Positions 12,648 to 24,910 are shown, counted from the stretch's first letter. The stretch: DNA of 64,000 bases from Hyaloscypha bicolor E (GCF_002865645.1 NW_020194558.1:930001-994000), one strand, 5' to 3'. Notes: generated from the letters alone by a model not told the origin. Translations and numbers: made by a program.

Positions 12648-15044
12648 GGCTAGTGAAGTTGATTGAGTTGAGATGGTGATTGATACCTATCAAAACGGAG
12701 AGAAAAGTAGAGCTTATATACATATTGATGCCGGCTCCGAATCTCAAGCAGAGTACCACGACCTGTTGTCGTCCTGAGCAATTCCAAGCCACAGCGTGAG
12801 GAAGCTATAATCCAAAAAGCGACGCGGCAGCTGAGCAATGACGTTAAGTCAATGTCATGAAGTCAAAGCCATACACACCGTCGGCCGCTGCAAACTCAGC
12901 AGGCGTGATGCGACTGCGAGGGAAGTATCCAACCTTTTGATAGCTCCGTACCTTCCCCCTAATAAAGGGGAGTTTGAAATTCTCAAGCCGATCCAAGACC
13001 TCGGACATCGGAGCCTCGGGGGAGGGCGAAGCTGCGATTTCCCCGAGTCAGCACTAGAGCGAAGCGAGCCGCGTGTTAAAAGGCAGCGAGCCTCAGCTCG
13101 CTTACATAACAAAAGGGGGGATACAAACCAAGTTTACAGAAAAGAGATCGACAGATCCACCAAATGCTCTCCTCAGCAACCTCGGCCACTGCTTCGTCCT
13201 ACGGTATTCTTAATTCCTTCCCCGGGCGTTGCTTGAGCAGTAGGGACCTTGCCCCAGCCAGGGAAGACGCAATGAAAGCAGCCTACACTAATACCCTTCC
13301 CAGAGTCTGAATATTGCAAGACATCCAGATACCAATATACTTCGGTTTATGTGAACAATCGAACCTTAGGTAAAGCCATTTACCTGGAAAGGAAAAATAA
13401 TGGAAGTATCTCAATTCTCAAAGTCCCTCACAGAACTTGATTAATTGAAACTTCCAATTCCTAATATACCATGCTCCACAGGAACAATCAACTCTCAGAT
13501 GAACGAACCCCTTGGCCTATGAGGTGCTGATACAATGAAAGGCGCGCAATTTCCAATATACTTCACTCAACGGGGGCAATTCGGAACTTCCCAAAATGAT
13601 TATTCCAGCCATTCCAGATGTCTTTGGCGCCCGTATTGCTCCATTGTTTTAGAAAAGGCTCCCACATAGTAGCAAAACTGATTACTGATCTATTTTACTT
13701 AATAGAGTCAATCCAGAACTTCCTAAGTAGCTTGTTCCAGCCATCGATAATAAATTGAGCCTTGTGGATTACTCCGATGTTCTAGAAACTCTCACACATT
13801 GACAGCAGACTTATAGGCAATGTCCCTCACGCGATTCACACATTTTATATCCCCAGATAGCTTGTCCTAACTATTTCTAATACATTGAGTTCGTTGATTG
13901 AGTCTGATATCCCTATTGTCTATGAAGGAGTCTAATGACTGACTGTAAGGGCGAAGATAGTCGAGTTACGGACGGCGAATAGCAGAGAAGAGAGCCCGGA
14001 ACTCCATTTTGTCTAGTGCCAAGCGAGTGAAGAGGAGTCAAGCAGACGAGAATCGAGTGATTGTGAGCATACTATTCATACTTCACATAATCCGTTGATG
14101 GCTTACCCGCAGGGTTTACCCAAGGGACCTCCATTGAACTGGAATGCAGTTGTGAATAAAGAATCTCTGGCAGCTTACTTCCGACAACAAACCTGGAGAC
14201 CAGCCACAGTTGATGGCTATATTACCAATCTTGATATATGCGGATCAGCAGTGGTTAACATGATCTTTAAAGAATTTTGTTTTAATCCATTGCTCGTGAA
14301 AGCGCTCGCACAATAAAGACAACCCTATTCCCAATACCCTTGACCAAGCCAGAACAATTAAACTGGAGCTATAGCTGTGAATTGCTTCCTGTCTCTAATA
14401 AGGCATCTTGAATTGTTCCTGACACTCCTAATATAATCAAATCCTGTACTAATCTATCATATCTCAATAAATCTGGGGGAAAATGAGACATCCCAATTAC
14501 CAATGTCCTATGTCGAATTGAAAGAATCAAAACTGTGAGTGGCCTCATTGTCCTGCAAAGAGTCGTGCTTTCTCGACTTTCAGAATCTGGATTGTTCCAA
14601 TATTTCTGGCACAATTGAGCATTTGCTTAACTAATTATATCGCAACTATCTTAGATAATTAGGGCTTATCCAAGTAAGAAGATATCGTGTTAAAGCAGAA
14701 CCACTTCACTTGTAGATAGCTTCATTGTCTTGCCCTTAGCGCCGGACATTTCATCCTCCGAATTCAGTAACACAAGTAATAACCTTAAACCTTAGATTAG
14801 CGATTTATGTTTCACAATTGAACTCGATGGCGTTACATACGCTTCTCGCCAAGCAGCGAATTGTTCTCAAAAGTTTGAGTTCGAGTAGTTACGAGCTGTT
14901 TCTCACTCAAAAATTTGCAAGAAAAAGGGGGTACGTGAAAGTCATTGCTTCATTGTTCTATTGCTTTAAGTAACATTGATGCGCCTTGCATCCCATAGTA
15001 AACGCCCCTCCATCCGATTTATGAAATGAAAAGAAGAAAAAGCT
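12648..15044. other. Intergenic region with decayed repeats
   Basis: No supported gene. A small hairpin GCGAGC-CTCA-GCTCGC sits at 13086-13101 inside a stretch with GCGAAGCGAG-type motifs that resemble worn transposon ends. From about 13320 to 13900, and less clearly to 14620, a diverged tandem repeat with a period near 134 bp can be seen. A 70-codon frame at 14098-14316 has an ATG but no recognisable domain and I do not call it a gene. Confidence 0.5.
13320..13900. repeat. Decayed tandem repeat, period about 134 bp
   Basis: Related strings of the form GAACTTCC..AA....TTCCAGCC recur at about 13448, 13584, 13717 and 13851, with an earlier relative near 13324. The spacing is 124-136 bp. Similar phrases (CTCCTAATATA, CATCCCAATTACC) continue irregularly toward 14620. 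Identity between copies is low, so this is an old array. Confidence 0.45.
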
Positions 15045-16651
15045 TTACTTGAGTAAAGCGTTTATTTTCTTGAGCTGAAGCAATTCCTGGGAAGTAGGTC
15101 GTGCCTCAGCGCCTTGATAGCGAATAAGGTCTTGGCCGGCTTCTCTATGCAGCTCGAAACGATACATTGCAGTGTCCTCATCAAGTATCTCCTTGCTAAC
15201 AATCTTGTAGATGCCATCGAACCTAATTCCTTCCTTTGGGGCGAATTGAGACTTGGACTTGCTACGCAAGACACGGATCGGGTTATTAACTTTCAGTGAA
15301 TCGAGAAGGAGCTGGGTACGGTAGGTAGGGGTAGGTGTCTTTGACTGCGTGCCACAATAGTGAATGGTCTGTTTCTCTGGTTAGATAAGTGCAACGAATA
15401 TGAGATAGAAAACTCACATCGCCCTTGTCCTCGTCAGCATATCCGCCGTTAGCTAAAACAATGGAAAATGCGCCTTTGCCCTTCTGACCGCAAATGCCAG
15501 GCTCCAACTCAGCATGGGCACCGTCACGCATAGCGCAAAGCCGATTAGCAAACCACTGTCCGTTGCGTAGACCGTTATCACCAAAGACCTTGGCCGATTT
15601 CTGAAAGCTATACTCCTCAATTACACCAGAATTATAATTACGGGTCTTACCGCCCTCCTTAGTAGATTTAAGAGTAACGAGGCCGCGGAGGAGAGACGGC
15701 TCGAGGTCGCCCATAAACCATCTCGAGTAAAGGACTTCGGCATCGGCGCGAAGGTAACACGGGAAAACGCGTTGATGGCCAGGCTCTGCACCAAAGATAA
15801 GGTACAAACCTCCAGAACCAAGCACGTTGGACTTCTTTACCTCGACCATGCTAAGGAACGGGTAGAATTCGATTTCGTGCAATTGCTCGGTAAGCTCAAC
15901 AATTGCCTTGTCCAAAGCCTGCTGATCTCCACGGTTGTGGGCCTCAATGCAGTGTTGGATGAGGGTGCGAGTATGTGCAAGCTTCTGGACGTCACCTCGA
16001 GAGAATGAGGCCTTCGGACTGACCTTCTCGTACCAATCCGGGTGCGACGATGTGTTCACCAGAGCCTCCGTGCGGGTAGAAGCCGACTTGGCCTTAGAAC
16101 GCTTGGCCTTTCGTGCTGGAGCGTATTGTGTCTTTGTATCCTGCTCGGGGAGTTCCTCTTGGGCATGCGCATCGGAAACAGGGGTGAGCTTAGCCTTCTT
16201 CAAGGGAGCCACAACTTGATCGACCAGGACATCGGCATCGGCAGTCTCGTCGCGCTCTAGAAAGCAGTCAGAAAGTGGCCCGTCAATTGTATCAACTGAG
16301 CAACATACCCTTGGTCTTGCGTTTGCTTGCGCGGAGACGACCGAAATCAATAGGAAGCGGCTTCTGGATGGCGACAAGTTGGGAGAGGATTAGCTCATCT
16401 TGTTCGGGTGTACCGAGGACGGGCTGGCGCGGAGAGATAGAATTCATTGCGACTGCAGCTCCTTCTTCTTGCTTCATGGTAACGTGAGCGGCGTTGGTAG
16501 CCATTGCGACTGCAGCTGCTTCTTCTTGCTTCACGGTAACTTGAGCAGCATTGGTAGCCATTGCGACTGCTGAATGGTCTTGTGCCTGCAATCGTCGTCT
16601 CTTAGCTCTTTCGGCTTCCACACTCTCTTCAATCAATCGCTTGAAGTCCAT
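15045..16651 (-). CDS. SRA-YDG domain protein (candidate methyl-cytosine reader)
   Basis: Nuclear protein of 501 residues. Exons in transcript order are 16309-16651, 15418-16256 and 15045-15368; all junctions close in frame and the start is the ATG at 16651. The N-terminus is charged with basic stretches (AKRRR, RKTK) and imperfect repeats around the string VAMATNAA, consistent with nuclear location. About residues 338-470 form an SRA-YDG domain: VFGDNGLRNGQWF, GGYADEDKGD, then across the last intron TIHYCGTQSK and NPIRVLRS, with the conserved Asp-Glu-Gly and Tyr-Cys-Gly-Thr features. In other organisms SRA domains bind hemimethylated or hydroxymethylated cytosine (UHRF1, SUVH). Here no RING or SET domain accompanies it, so it would act as a reader or adaptor. 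The local presence of RIP-type DNA makes a methylation role attractive, but that is inference. Confidence 0.88.
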
Positions 16652-17438
16652 TGTGATGTATGATAGCACATGAGAGTGCGACAGCAAGGGAATCGTGCCG
16701 GCACCGGTCGGTGCCAGCGAATGTGAGGGGGGGGGGGGGGTGTGTTGGGAAGAAGCAGAGGAGGTCAGTACTTACAATGGTGGGGGCGTCGTCTGGGGAG
16801 ACGCGCTCTACGGTGGCCGGATGTGTACGAGGGATGTTCGTGAGCAAGGTTGTTGTTGTTCGCAAGAGATCGTGTCGAGGTTGAAGGAGAGAAAGTCTGA
16901 AGACATCGCGAAAAGTTCTCTTATGGACGTCTCTGAGTGAATCCTGTGTTGTGTTCGTCTCCAACGGCGGTCACTTTTCAAGATGAAAGTCGTTGACCTT
17001 TCGCTTTCGAAAAGGGAGATGCGAATCGACCCTCCAATGGCCTCACAACCAGCGAAACCTGGCCATTGGCTATTGAGGATCAGGGGTGAAGGGAGAAGTC
17101 AACGGGGCGTTTGTTTTCTCTAGTTTTTGGAGTACAGGAGTTGAAGCATGCTAGGGAGGATTTATGAGTGATACGTTTCCTTGTTCATGGCACCTTCCAA
17201 CTCGGAGACTCGGCCAGAGGCAAACCATCAAGCTATACGTTTATCGAAGTTGCTTGACAGCTCGTGTCAAATAGCAATTGAAATCACAAGAGAATCAGGT
17301 CACAAAGCCTCATGGACAATTCTTCCTTTATGCATTTGCCATTTGTTATCCGGCTCAATGAGCAAAGGCTAGAAAACACCTGTATGCAGTGCAACACCTA
17401 TCATCCCTACCCATTCCCAGAATCTATCCCCCAGTTGT
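16652..17438. promoter_or_regulatory. 5' region of the SRA gene and downstream region of eL20
   Basis: No gene between the SRA start and the eL20 stop. A consensus donor GTAAGT (minus strand, near 16776) suggests a spliced 5' UTR for the SRA gene; the open frame upstream of it lacks an ATG. Within it lie the perfect inverted repeat GGCACCG-GT-CGGTGCC (16700-16715) and a run of 14 G (16727-16740). The inverted CGG/CCG arrangement resembles binding sites of fungal zinc-cluster factors, which is a guess. Confidence 0.4.
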
Positions 17439-18542
17439 TCAGTAGAAGGTTGATGGTCGCTTGCCAACGAAGAGCTTCGTGCCAGCTGCCTTGGAGACGC
17501 GGTGAGGAAGAGGGAATTTGAGGTCCTTGGTGAGGAGTTGCTTGATGTAGGGGCGCTTGACGTCGTCGGTCTTCTCGAGTTCAACAACCTTGAGGATCTG
17601 TTTGCAGTTTGATCAGTATGAAGCCAATGCGTCCAGAATCTGCAGAACGTACGTGGATCGACCGGAAACGGGATCGATGTCTGGCGGCCATATCTTGGTA
17701 CATAGCCTCAACAGCATCGGTTCTTGACATCTCACGGTACTCCTTGTACATGTTGTGGGTTCCGGAGCGGGAATCGTATCGGATCCAGATGCCAAAGTTC
17801 TTGACCTTCAATGGGCGCTTCTCGTGGATCTAACAATTGATCAGTTCCATCTTGTCCCAAGTTACCCAAATAACATACCATGTTCAAGCTAACGATCTCG
17901 CCGTTCGCCTTCTTGACCTTTCGGAGCTTCATCAAGAAGTACCAGAAACGAGACTTTGCAACCACGGTGTTTGGTGCAAAGATTCTCATTCGGTACAGCT
18001 TGGGCGCTGGGTTTGCCTCGGTGGGCAGATGGCGGCCAATGACCTGGTATTCTGTGAGACGACCTGTAGAATCGAGTCAGCATTTTGATTCCAATTTGCA
18101 GCCCAAGATGTGTCTGCTGATTGTGTTGTGAGAGAGGTGACGGGTCCATGATGTAAATAGAGGGGATTCGAGCATCGAGGGTATGCTTCCTGAGCACCAA
18201 AGCTGGCAATCGTTCGGTGCGAGTATCCCAGCTTCTCGGAGGCTGGCAAGGAGTGTTTCCGACATGACCAAGATGTGGTCCTAAGAATACCACGACTGAA
18301 ATGATACTTTTCAATTTCATCCATTGATATCACAAATGCCATACCCAATCCTCTCCGGAAGTGCTAGTAGCGCTTGTTGCCCATATCGACAGAATTACCT
18401 TATCCCCCCTCGCACTCCAATGTGTTCCTCGGTCGAACTAGGCCATGTCGTCGTCGTGAAATAATTTTGATCGTCCTCGACAAGTCGTGATTCCTTTCGT
18501 GCACCGTCCTGGGAGGAGAAAAGGAATCTAAAGCTTACCCAT
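17439..18542 (-). CDS. rpl20: 60S ribosomal protein eL20 (L18a family)
   Basis: Component of the large cytosolic ribosomal subunit, 174 residues, the usual fungal length. Exons in transcript order are 18539-18542, 17879-18063, 17653-17829 and 17439-17597. The first coding exon is only ATGG, followed by a 475-bp intron (18064-18538) with a GTAAGC donor. The protein reads [56 protein letters not shown] and ends PSTFY, which is highly characteristic of eL20. Introns are placed as is common for ribosomal protein genes, with a long leader intron. It is transcribed divergently from the CSN12-like gene, sharing 511 bp of upstream DNA. Confidence 0.96.
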
Positions 18543-19053
18543 CTTCTCGATATTAGCAAACGATCAGTTCTGCTTGAATCCCAGAGGATACTCACTGTGA
18601 TTGCTGGCCGTGGTCGATGTCGATGTTGTCGCAAGTCGAATTTCCTGCGAGTTCTCCCGCAACAAAATCTCGCGTGTTAGCGTAGGGCTTCATATTTTCA
18701 CTGCCCTAGCGAGCCGCCTTTCCAGATTCGGCTAGCGCATCATTTGAGCCTCAGAACGGTCCTGCCTCAAGGTAAACAAACATGAAGAACGAGACCGACC
18801 GTTGAGGACTAGAGTGTCTTGAATTTTTCTGTCGGATTGATTCATTCACTCATGCTCTATCTCCCTTGATCAACGCGACACTCCAGCTACGATAAGGGAG
18901 ACCTCATGCTCACAATGCGACACGACGCTCTCTGAACCTCAATCCCAAACCTCAGGTTTTCACAACCAGGCTCAACGGAATCACGAGAAATCTTCATGCA
19001 ATTCACGATTTTCAACGATTTATGACCTTACGGTCAGTTACGAGACGAACGAG
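18543..19053. promoter_or_regulatory. Shared divergent promoter region (eL20 / CSN12-like)
   Basis: This 511-bp stretch separates the two divergent start codons. It contains several GC-rich and CT-rich tracts but no individual site I can name with confidence. Confidence 0.5.
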
Positions 19054-20919
19054 ATGGATCCTATCTTTGAAGGCTTCAAGAAAGCCTACGAGGAAGGCAA
19101 TGGCTATGATCTTTCGATGACCCTTTCTCCCGTGGACCCTGATGATGCGCCTGATAGACTTTACAAATTCTTCCGAAGCACGAATTTTGCACAAGCCAAG
19201 AAGGACTTTCAGTACCGGATTCTGTACGATAGCGCTACGCCTTTCAAACTCCCGGCCGAGGAGGGCAATGGATGGGTTGAGGTTTACTTGGCTTATTGGA
19301 AGGCTGTTGGAGAGATCTTGAATGCCAAGAATGCACCGAAGTCGAATGCAAAGGTAAGTAAGCATACTCTGGGATGTTAACTTACTTTCCTCTTTGTTGA
19401 GCCTCTCAAAGTTGAGATAGACAGCTACGCTGTCCACTCCTCCATGTAAATCACGTGATACCCAGCTTCCAACGTCATTCGAAGAATTAATTGCATTACG
19501 TTAACAAATTGCGGCAAATCATACTGACATCTTCAAAGGGATCATGGACGAAGGTTTACGACTCGTGGAAGGAGATGACGAATGCTCTCATCCGAGGTTA
19601 CACTAATTGCGGATTTGAAGCCTGGACGGTGCCTTGTCTTTACGTGGCCGGTAAATATATGAGAATATTCGCAATCAAGGCGGATGAGGCGACAGGTGCT
19701 AGCACAGGCTCAGTCAACAATTTCCAAGATGATTTCAACCCTGAGGCAGAGAAGAATGAGAAACTCGAAGATGCGGCGAGACAGCTCAATCGAATCTTCA
19801 CGATTTGTCTCAGTGATAGGTCAGTATACGACCGATGAAAACTTTCGGTTTGCTAACCCCGCGATAGAGCACCGCTCGACGAATCAAGAAAATGGGGTCT
19901 CTATAACATCATCAACTTGTTGTTCAAGACATACTTCAGATTGAACTCGATCAGCTTGTCGAAAAATATTCTGAAAGCAATTCAGGCATATCGAGGCGAC
20001 ATGCCAACGCTTGATGTCTTTCCCAAGGCACATCAAGTGACGTTTAAATACTACGTTGGAGTCATCTACTTCCTGGAAGAGAATTACGAAGAGGTTCGTC
20101 AGCGGAACACGTCCAATCAATGCCAGGATGCTGATCCCCCCTTCAGTCCGAGAAACATCTCACCGAAGCCTGGCAATTATGCCACAAAGACGCCATCCGC
20201 AACAAAGAGTGTGTGAACGCCATCAAGCCCCGATTGCACTCTCACCGAGTCACATCCACTAACATCCCACAGACTCATCCTGACCTACCTCATCCCATGC
20301 CACCTCCTCACCACACACACCCTCCCCACCCTCGCCCTCCTATCGCCGTACCCGCATCTGCAAGAGCTCTTCCTTCCTCTCTCCCGCTGCATCAAGAAGG
20401 GCGACCTAGCAGGCTTCGACGCCGCCCTCGTCGCCGGTGAAGACGAATTCGTAAAACGCCGCATCTACCTAACCCTCGAGCGCGGCCGCGACATCGCCCT
20501 CCGAAACCTGCTGCGCAAAGTCTTCATTGCAGGTGGCTTCGAGGAAGCGAAGGACGCCAACACACCACCTGTGCGACGGACCCGCATCCCCGTCGCTGAG
20601 TTCGGCGCTGCGATAAGTCTAGGGAGCAAAGAGACGATGGACAGTGACGAAGTCGAATGCTTATTAGCGAATATGATTTACAGGGTATGGTTGAAATCCC
20701 CCTTTCATTCAAAACCTATTCTTTTTGCGACGAGGTGCGCGGTAGATGCCTCAAGGCAGCCCCCCTTATCCGCCCCGCCGAGGAACGAGAACCTCGATTG
20801 CCGACCGTGAGTCAAAACCAAGCTGACGATCGCAGAACTTAATGAAAGGCTACATCGCGCGCGAGCGCGGGATCGTGGTGCTGAGTAAAGGCGGAGCGTT
20901 CCCCGGGACGGGCGTTTGA
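19054..20919 (+). CDS. csn12: CSN12-like PCI-domain protein
   Basis: Homologue of Csn12, the PCI-domain protein associated with the COP9 signalosome in fungi and related to the Thp1/PCID2 group acting in mRNA export. Six exons: 19054-19353, 19539-19819, 19868-20093, 20147-20208, 20273-20684 and 20836-20919, giving 454 residues. Every junction is GT-AG and frame-preserving, and several introns have CTAAC/CTGAC branch points. Seen: the N-terminal [16 protein letters not shown] and [10 protein letters not shown], a helical middle ([20 protein letters not shown]), and a C-terminal PCI/winged-helix part with [28 protein letters not shown] and [15 protein letters not shown], ending in GTGV. Length and ends match the family. 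The gene appears intact. Confidence 0.92.
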
Positions 20920-22346
20920 GCCCCTATCTTGCGTTCGTTTTCATGCGACGGCGTTGGTGGGTGAACGGTAGTGCTTTGCCACCCCTTACTTGAACGGCGA
21001 TCAACATGTGCAACAGCGCAAAACGAAAGAAGCAATCAAACCGCTCGAATTTGGCCGAGCAATGGAAAGGGGCTCGGTGAGCGGATGCGGATGGGCTCAC
21101 CGTCGTGCACTCACCCCAAACAACCTATACCTACTGCACCGAAACACCAAATCAAATATCAAATCACGGATTTTCACACCATTTCCTCTTCCCGCTCGCT
21201 CCACATCCTGCAATGACACCTTCAGCATCCCTCGTTCCACCAAACCCTGCACACCAAAATCACCCCCGCTCCACAAACCTCGCCCCCATCACCGAAACAG
21301 AGTAGCGGTGACTCACCACCCCCCTAACTCCACCCTTGCCTTGGAAAGGAAGCTCTCGAATTGGCGAATCGCTTCCCTTGAATTGTGTGGAAAGCTCGAG
21401 AAGCTTTCCTTTTTTTTTTCTCGCAGGGGGGGCTAAGTTTTGGTTTGCATGAGCATGGCATGGCATGGGGGGAGGGAAGCTAATGCATGCACTTTAGCTG
21501 ATAAGAGGAGTGATATAAATTTCACGGCCTGAGATGGGATTTAAGGCTTGCGTGCATTCTGGTGAGGGTTTGTGAAAGTTCCGTGATGGTTCGTGATTTT
21601 TGGTGATCTCTGAAGTTTCACGAGGCACGAATGAAAATGGGATTCAAGTGAGTGTAGAATGGATAGATATTTCTACTGATGCTGCATTCCTGCTGCTGAT
21701 TTGTTGCTTTCCTCTCTCTCCTTCTCTGCTGCAATCTGTCATGTCATAGTCTTGCAATTTTCGCTCCCCTTCCCTTTGCATCTCTCATCGAATTAGCCAC
21801 CTCCATATGACGAAAATAAATAGTACAAGCAGATTTTTTTCCACTTCTTCTTTTTCTCTCGTTTCTCAACTGTTCTGTGCAGGAGATAGAAAGACAACAA
21901 TAATCAGAAAGGAGACATGATGATCGCTGGAGAAGACGGGAGCTGGCAAAGTCTAAATAGCCAGCCAACCAAAGCAGATAGTAGACACCAATAGATAGGC
22001 AAGAAGAGTAGTGATACAGATAAATATATGAGAAAAAATCCGAGTCCTCCCCAGGACGCCGACGCCGTGGTATCAAAGCAGATTAAAGTCCCATTTCCCC
22101 TAGTTTATGTCATTTGTTTTGGCGCTTTGTTGTTTTGTTGTGGCTGAGGAAGGGCGTGAAGCGAAGTGTTGATGGAGCACGAGACGCAGTCATGTGCTGT
22201 ATGAGTAAAAAGGAGAGGAGTCATCAATGATGTGTCCTGACGCTTCGTGGGGAGCCTCTGTATTTGCCTCGTCAGCCTCACTCTCATCGGAAGAAACACA
22301 CATTTTCGGGAGAAGTAGGAAGCGGAAAGGGGAGAGGCAACTAGAC
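20920..22346. other. Intergenic region between convergent CSN12-like and BTB genes
   Basis: Contains the 3' flanks of two convergent genes. It is C/T-rich in places (poly-T at about 21410-21420) with short chance frames only. No gene is supported. Confidence 0.6.
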
Positions 22347-23352
22347 TTACGCAATACTAGCCACATCATCAACATGATTGCACAGCGCGACGAAGAGGTC
22401 AAAGAACAGCTGCGAGCCTCCGGCCATCATCTCCATCTGCATGGTGCCGCTGCGCTTGAAGGTGCCGCGGCTGCGGATGATGAGCGCGAGGTAGTGGGCT
22501 CGGAGCTTCGAGTCGGTGTCTGGTGTGTTGGCGTAGGCGTAGCGAGCGGAGGTGAGGATTGTACTGCATTGGATGCCGGATTCTATTACATGTTAGCATC
22601 ATTTCATGATTCGGATTGAAGTTGATTTAGGGTTGTGGGAGCTTACGCAAACCCTGCTTCCGCAACGCAACACGCTTCAGCTCATCCAACCCGTATTTCT
22701 CCGCCGTGCAATAGATAACTGTATCCTTCAACAGCTCGCCATCAACGCCGTGATGATACACTGTGCTCTCCACGCTTCCTGCGCCTCCTTCGCCCGTCTC
22801 CAACTCCCATGTGTTTCTTCGCTTGTTGTGTACGAGTCGTGGATAATAGTCGCCTTTGTAGAGGTATTCGAGGACCGAGGAGAAGATCTCGGGCTCTTCA
22901 TCCGGAAGGGTGATTCGCTTGGCTGCCGCTTCCATGAATTGTCCGCGGCATGCGGCTTGGAAGAAGGGCGATATGCAGAGGACGTCTTCGTGTGCGGCGA
23001 AAAGTCGTTGCTCCTGACCCACAACGAGTGTGACTATCGATGAAGTTAAGGTACTATTGAAATAAAATGTCAGCGACCGTACAACATTCCGTGATTTGAA
23101 GAAGTGAGACTCACCTGCCCATGGGAGGAGCTTCCTCGGCCGGAGCTTTGCGGGACCGCTCGTGGCGGTTCTTCGACACGGCATGCTCTCGAAACGACGA
23201 CTTTGACGGCTTGGTCCCTCGCCGGCTTCGCGAAAAGCTCTCGGTCTGTGATTTATTGACGTTTCGGCTGAACATCTTCGGTCGCTATCGTTATCGTACG
23301 GGTCGTGATTATCGTCGATGTCCGTATTTCGCACGTTCTCGCGATGTCTCAT
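22347..23352 (-). CDS. BTB/POZ domain protein
   Basis: Protein of 286 residues with exons 23115-23352, 22647-23033 and 22347-22582. Two introns (81 and 64 nt) close in frame. The N-terminal 75 residues are Arg/Asp-rich and unstructured. A BTB/POZ fold follows: VTLVVGQEQRLFAAHEDVL, SPFFQAACRGQF, ITLPDEEPEIFSSVLEYLY, then CTAEKYGLDELKRVAL, the usual BTB helices. Such proteins commonly act as dimerising adaptors, for instance for Cul3 ubiquitin ligases; no Kelch or MATH partner domain is present, so the role is open. The end is ambiguous: the stop TAA overlaps a GTAAGT donor at 22345-22350, and splicing to an acceptor near 22260 would give a slightly different tail. Confidence 0.82.
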
Positions 23353-24744
23353 CCGATGTGGTCGTGAAGTGTTGCTGTCGAAATCGATGGATTGTCGACG
23401 CCTGCTGCCTGGAATTGATTCAGGAGAGAAGGGACGAAGATTTAGAAGGGGGGATGGGCTGTTATATAGCTGCAGCGCGGCCTAGGGGGGCCTGCAACAG
23501 GCAAAAACACGGCCTGAGCAGATTTTGAGCCTGGAAGACGCGCCTTGGCCGAGGGGCGCTGCAAGCACTCATCGCGCATTGGACGCGATAAAACGTGACC
23601 TCGAAAGTGACTCCGAGGTCCCACATGTGGCTGATTTGCTGCCCCCGGGGAAACTGGTCCCAACCGGCCGGGATTCCGCAGGAAAAAGGCGTGGTGAGAC
23701 GGCAGGACAGGGCAGGGGGATGTTGCTCGAGGGCAAAGTTCTCGCTGATTGATGGGTGGTTGTTTGAGCAGCATGGTTGCTAGGCTGTCTGCATCTGAAA
23801 AAGAAACACAAGGCAAACGAACGATTGCGAGCCTCGGAAGGGGCCACAATTTGAGAGAAACGTCCTCTCATAATAATGCAGCATAATTGTGTTTGCGTCA
23901 GTGGTGCCGATCGTGAGTCTCAGCGCGAGTCAAGATCCTTGACGGAGAGAAGAAAGTTCACTGGGGAAGTTGGCCTTCGCCTGGGCGGGACAGGCCACTT
24001 TAGCTTCTGGTGTGAACTCGAGGGACGACCCCTGAGGATGTTCTTGCCCCTTTTCATCCCGATTCTCGACGCAATGGCGGATTGAGAGTCACAATCCTTC
24101 CAAGAAACCATAAGTGTGGTTGCACCGAGCTTGAAGGCGTTTCTTGTTATCCTTTTGCTCGAGAATTCTGCCTTGGCCAGCGGTGGCGTTCCCGTCACCG
24201 TCAGGTGACCTGTGTTCAGCCTCACTCTCCGCACAGCCACCACCAACTGTGGTGGCTACAAAACCACAATGGCCACCCAAGAGGTGGTGCATCCGGAAAA
24301 AATACGTTGCCGGGGCAAGTGCACGGCAGAATTTCGCCTAATGAGGCCTAGTTAACACACGTGACTGTGATTCAAGAAGAAATTAGAAATTTTTTCCCAT
24401 ATTTAATCACGTGATAATAGCTAGTGAAGTAGTCACCGTGGTGAACCCGATCTACAAAGAGAGAGCTCGGCGTTCATGTAACGGGGGAATCGACTATTAT
24501 GCTCTGCAAAACGTAGGTTTGGTGCCTTCATTTGCGCTGCTATTGCGGAGGAGGCAACCGTAAGCGTGGGATGCCTGAGGCCACCAACCGTACATGTTCT
24601 CTCCAGGCACAGCTCAGTAATCCGTCATCCTCTTTCTCTCGAACGTTTTATTGCAACGAAAGATCGTCTCGCCAAAGTGCTGGGTATAAATCACGTTAGG
24701 GATAGCGCGTGCCCGTTCCAGTCTAGCGCCACTCGCTCGGGCTA
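23353..24744. other. Intergenic region upstream of the BTB gene
   Basis: Only short overlapping chance frames on both strands. It serves as the promoter side of the BTB gene; the last 300 bases lead up to the transposon insertion. I find no domain or RNA gene. Confidence 0.55.
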
Positions 24745-24786
24745 CTCGAGCTCCCGCTTAAATGCACGCCCCGCTTAAATGCACGC
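24745..24786. repeat. Left terminal inverted repeat of pogo-like element
   Basis: Exactly matches the reverse complement of 26905-26946 over 42 bp. The motif CCCGCTTAAATGCACG occurs twice in tandem inside it, which could provide paired transposase binding sites. Confidence 0.92.
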
Positions 24787-24910
24787 GCCCCCACCAACTT
24801 TTTTCCTCACTCTCACCTACTTCTAAATTAAATTATTAATTAACCACAAGACCAATTAGCTTGAAATCAAAAAGAGAGATAGATTAATAGCTAATAAATA
24901 ATATCCCAAA

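Noticed and set aside
12838..13236. 132-codon open frame on the plus strand
   Set aside because: Basic, repeat-derived composition overlapping a small hairpin region; no recognisable domain.
14098..14316. Small open frame beginning with ATG
   Set aside because: Short, no homology recognised, located within or beside decayed repeats.
16695..16964. Open frames upstream of the SRA start
   Set aside because: The minus-strand frame has no ATG, and the plus-strand frames run over the G14 tract; better explained as leader sequence.
18064..18538. Possible snoRNA in the eL20 leader intron
   Set aside because: A GGATGA string resembles a C box but no matching D box or stem was found.
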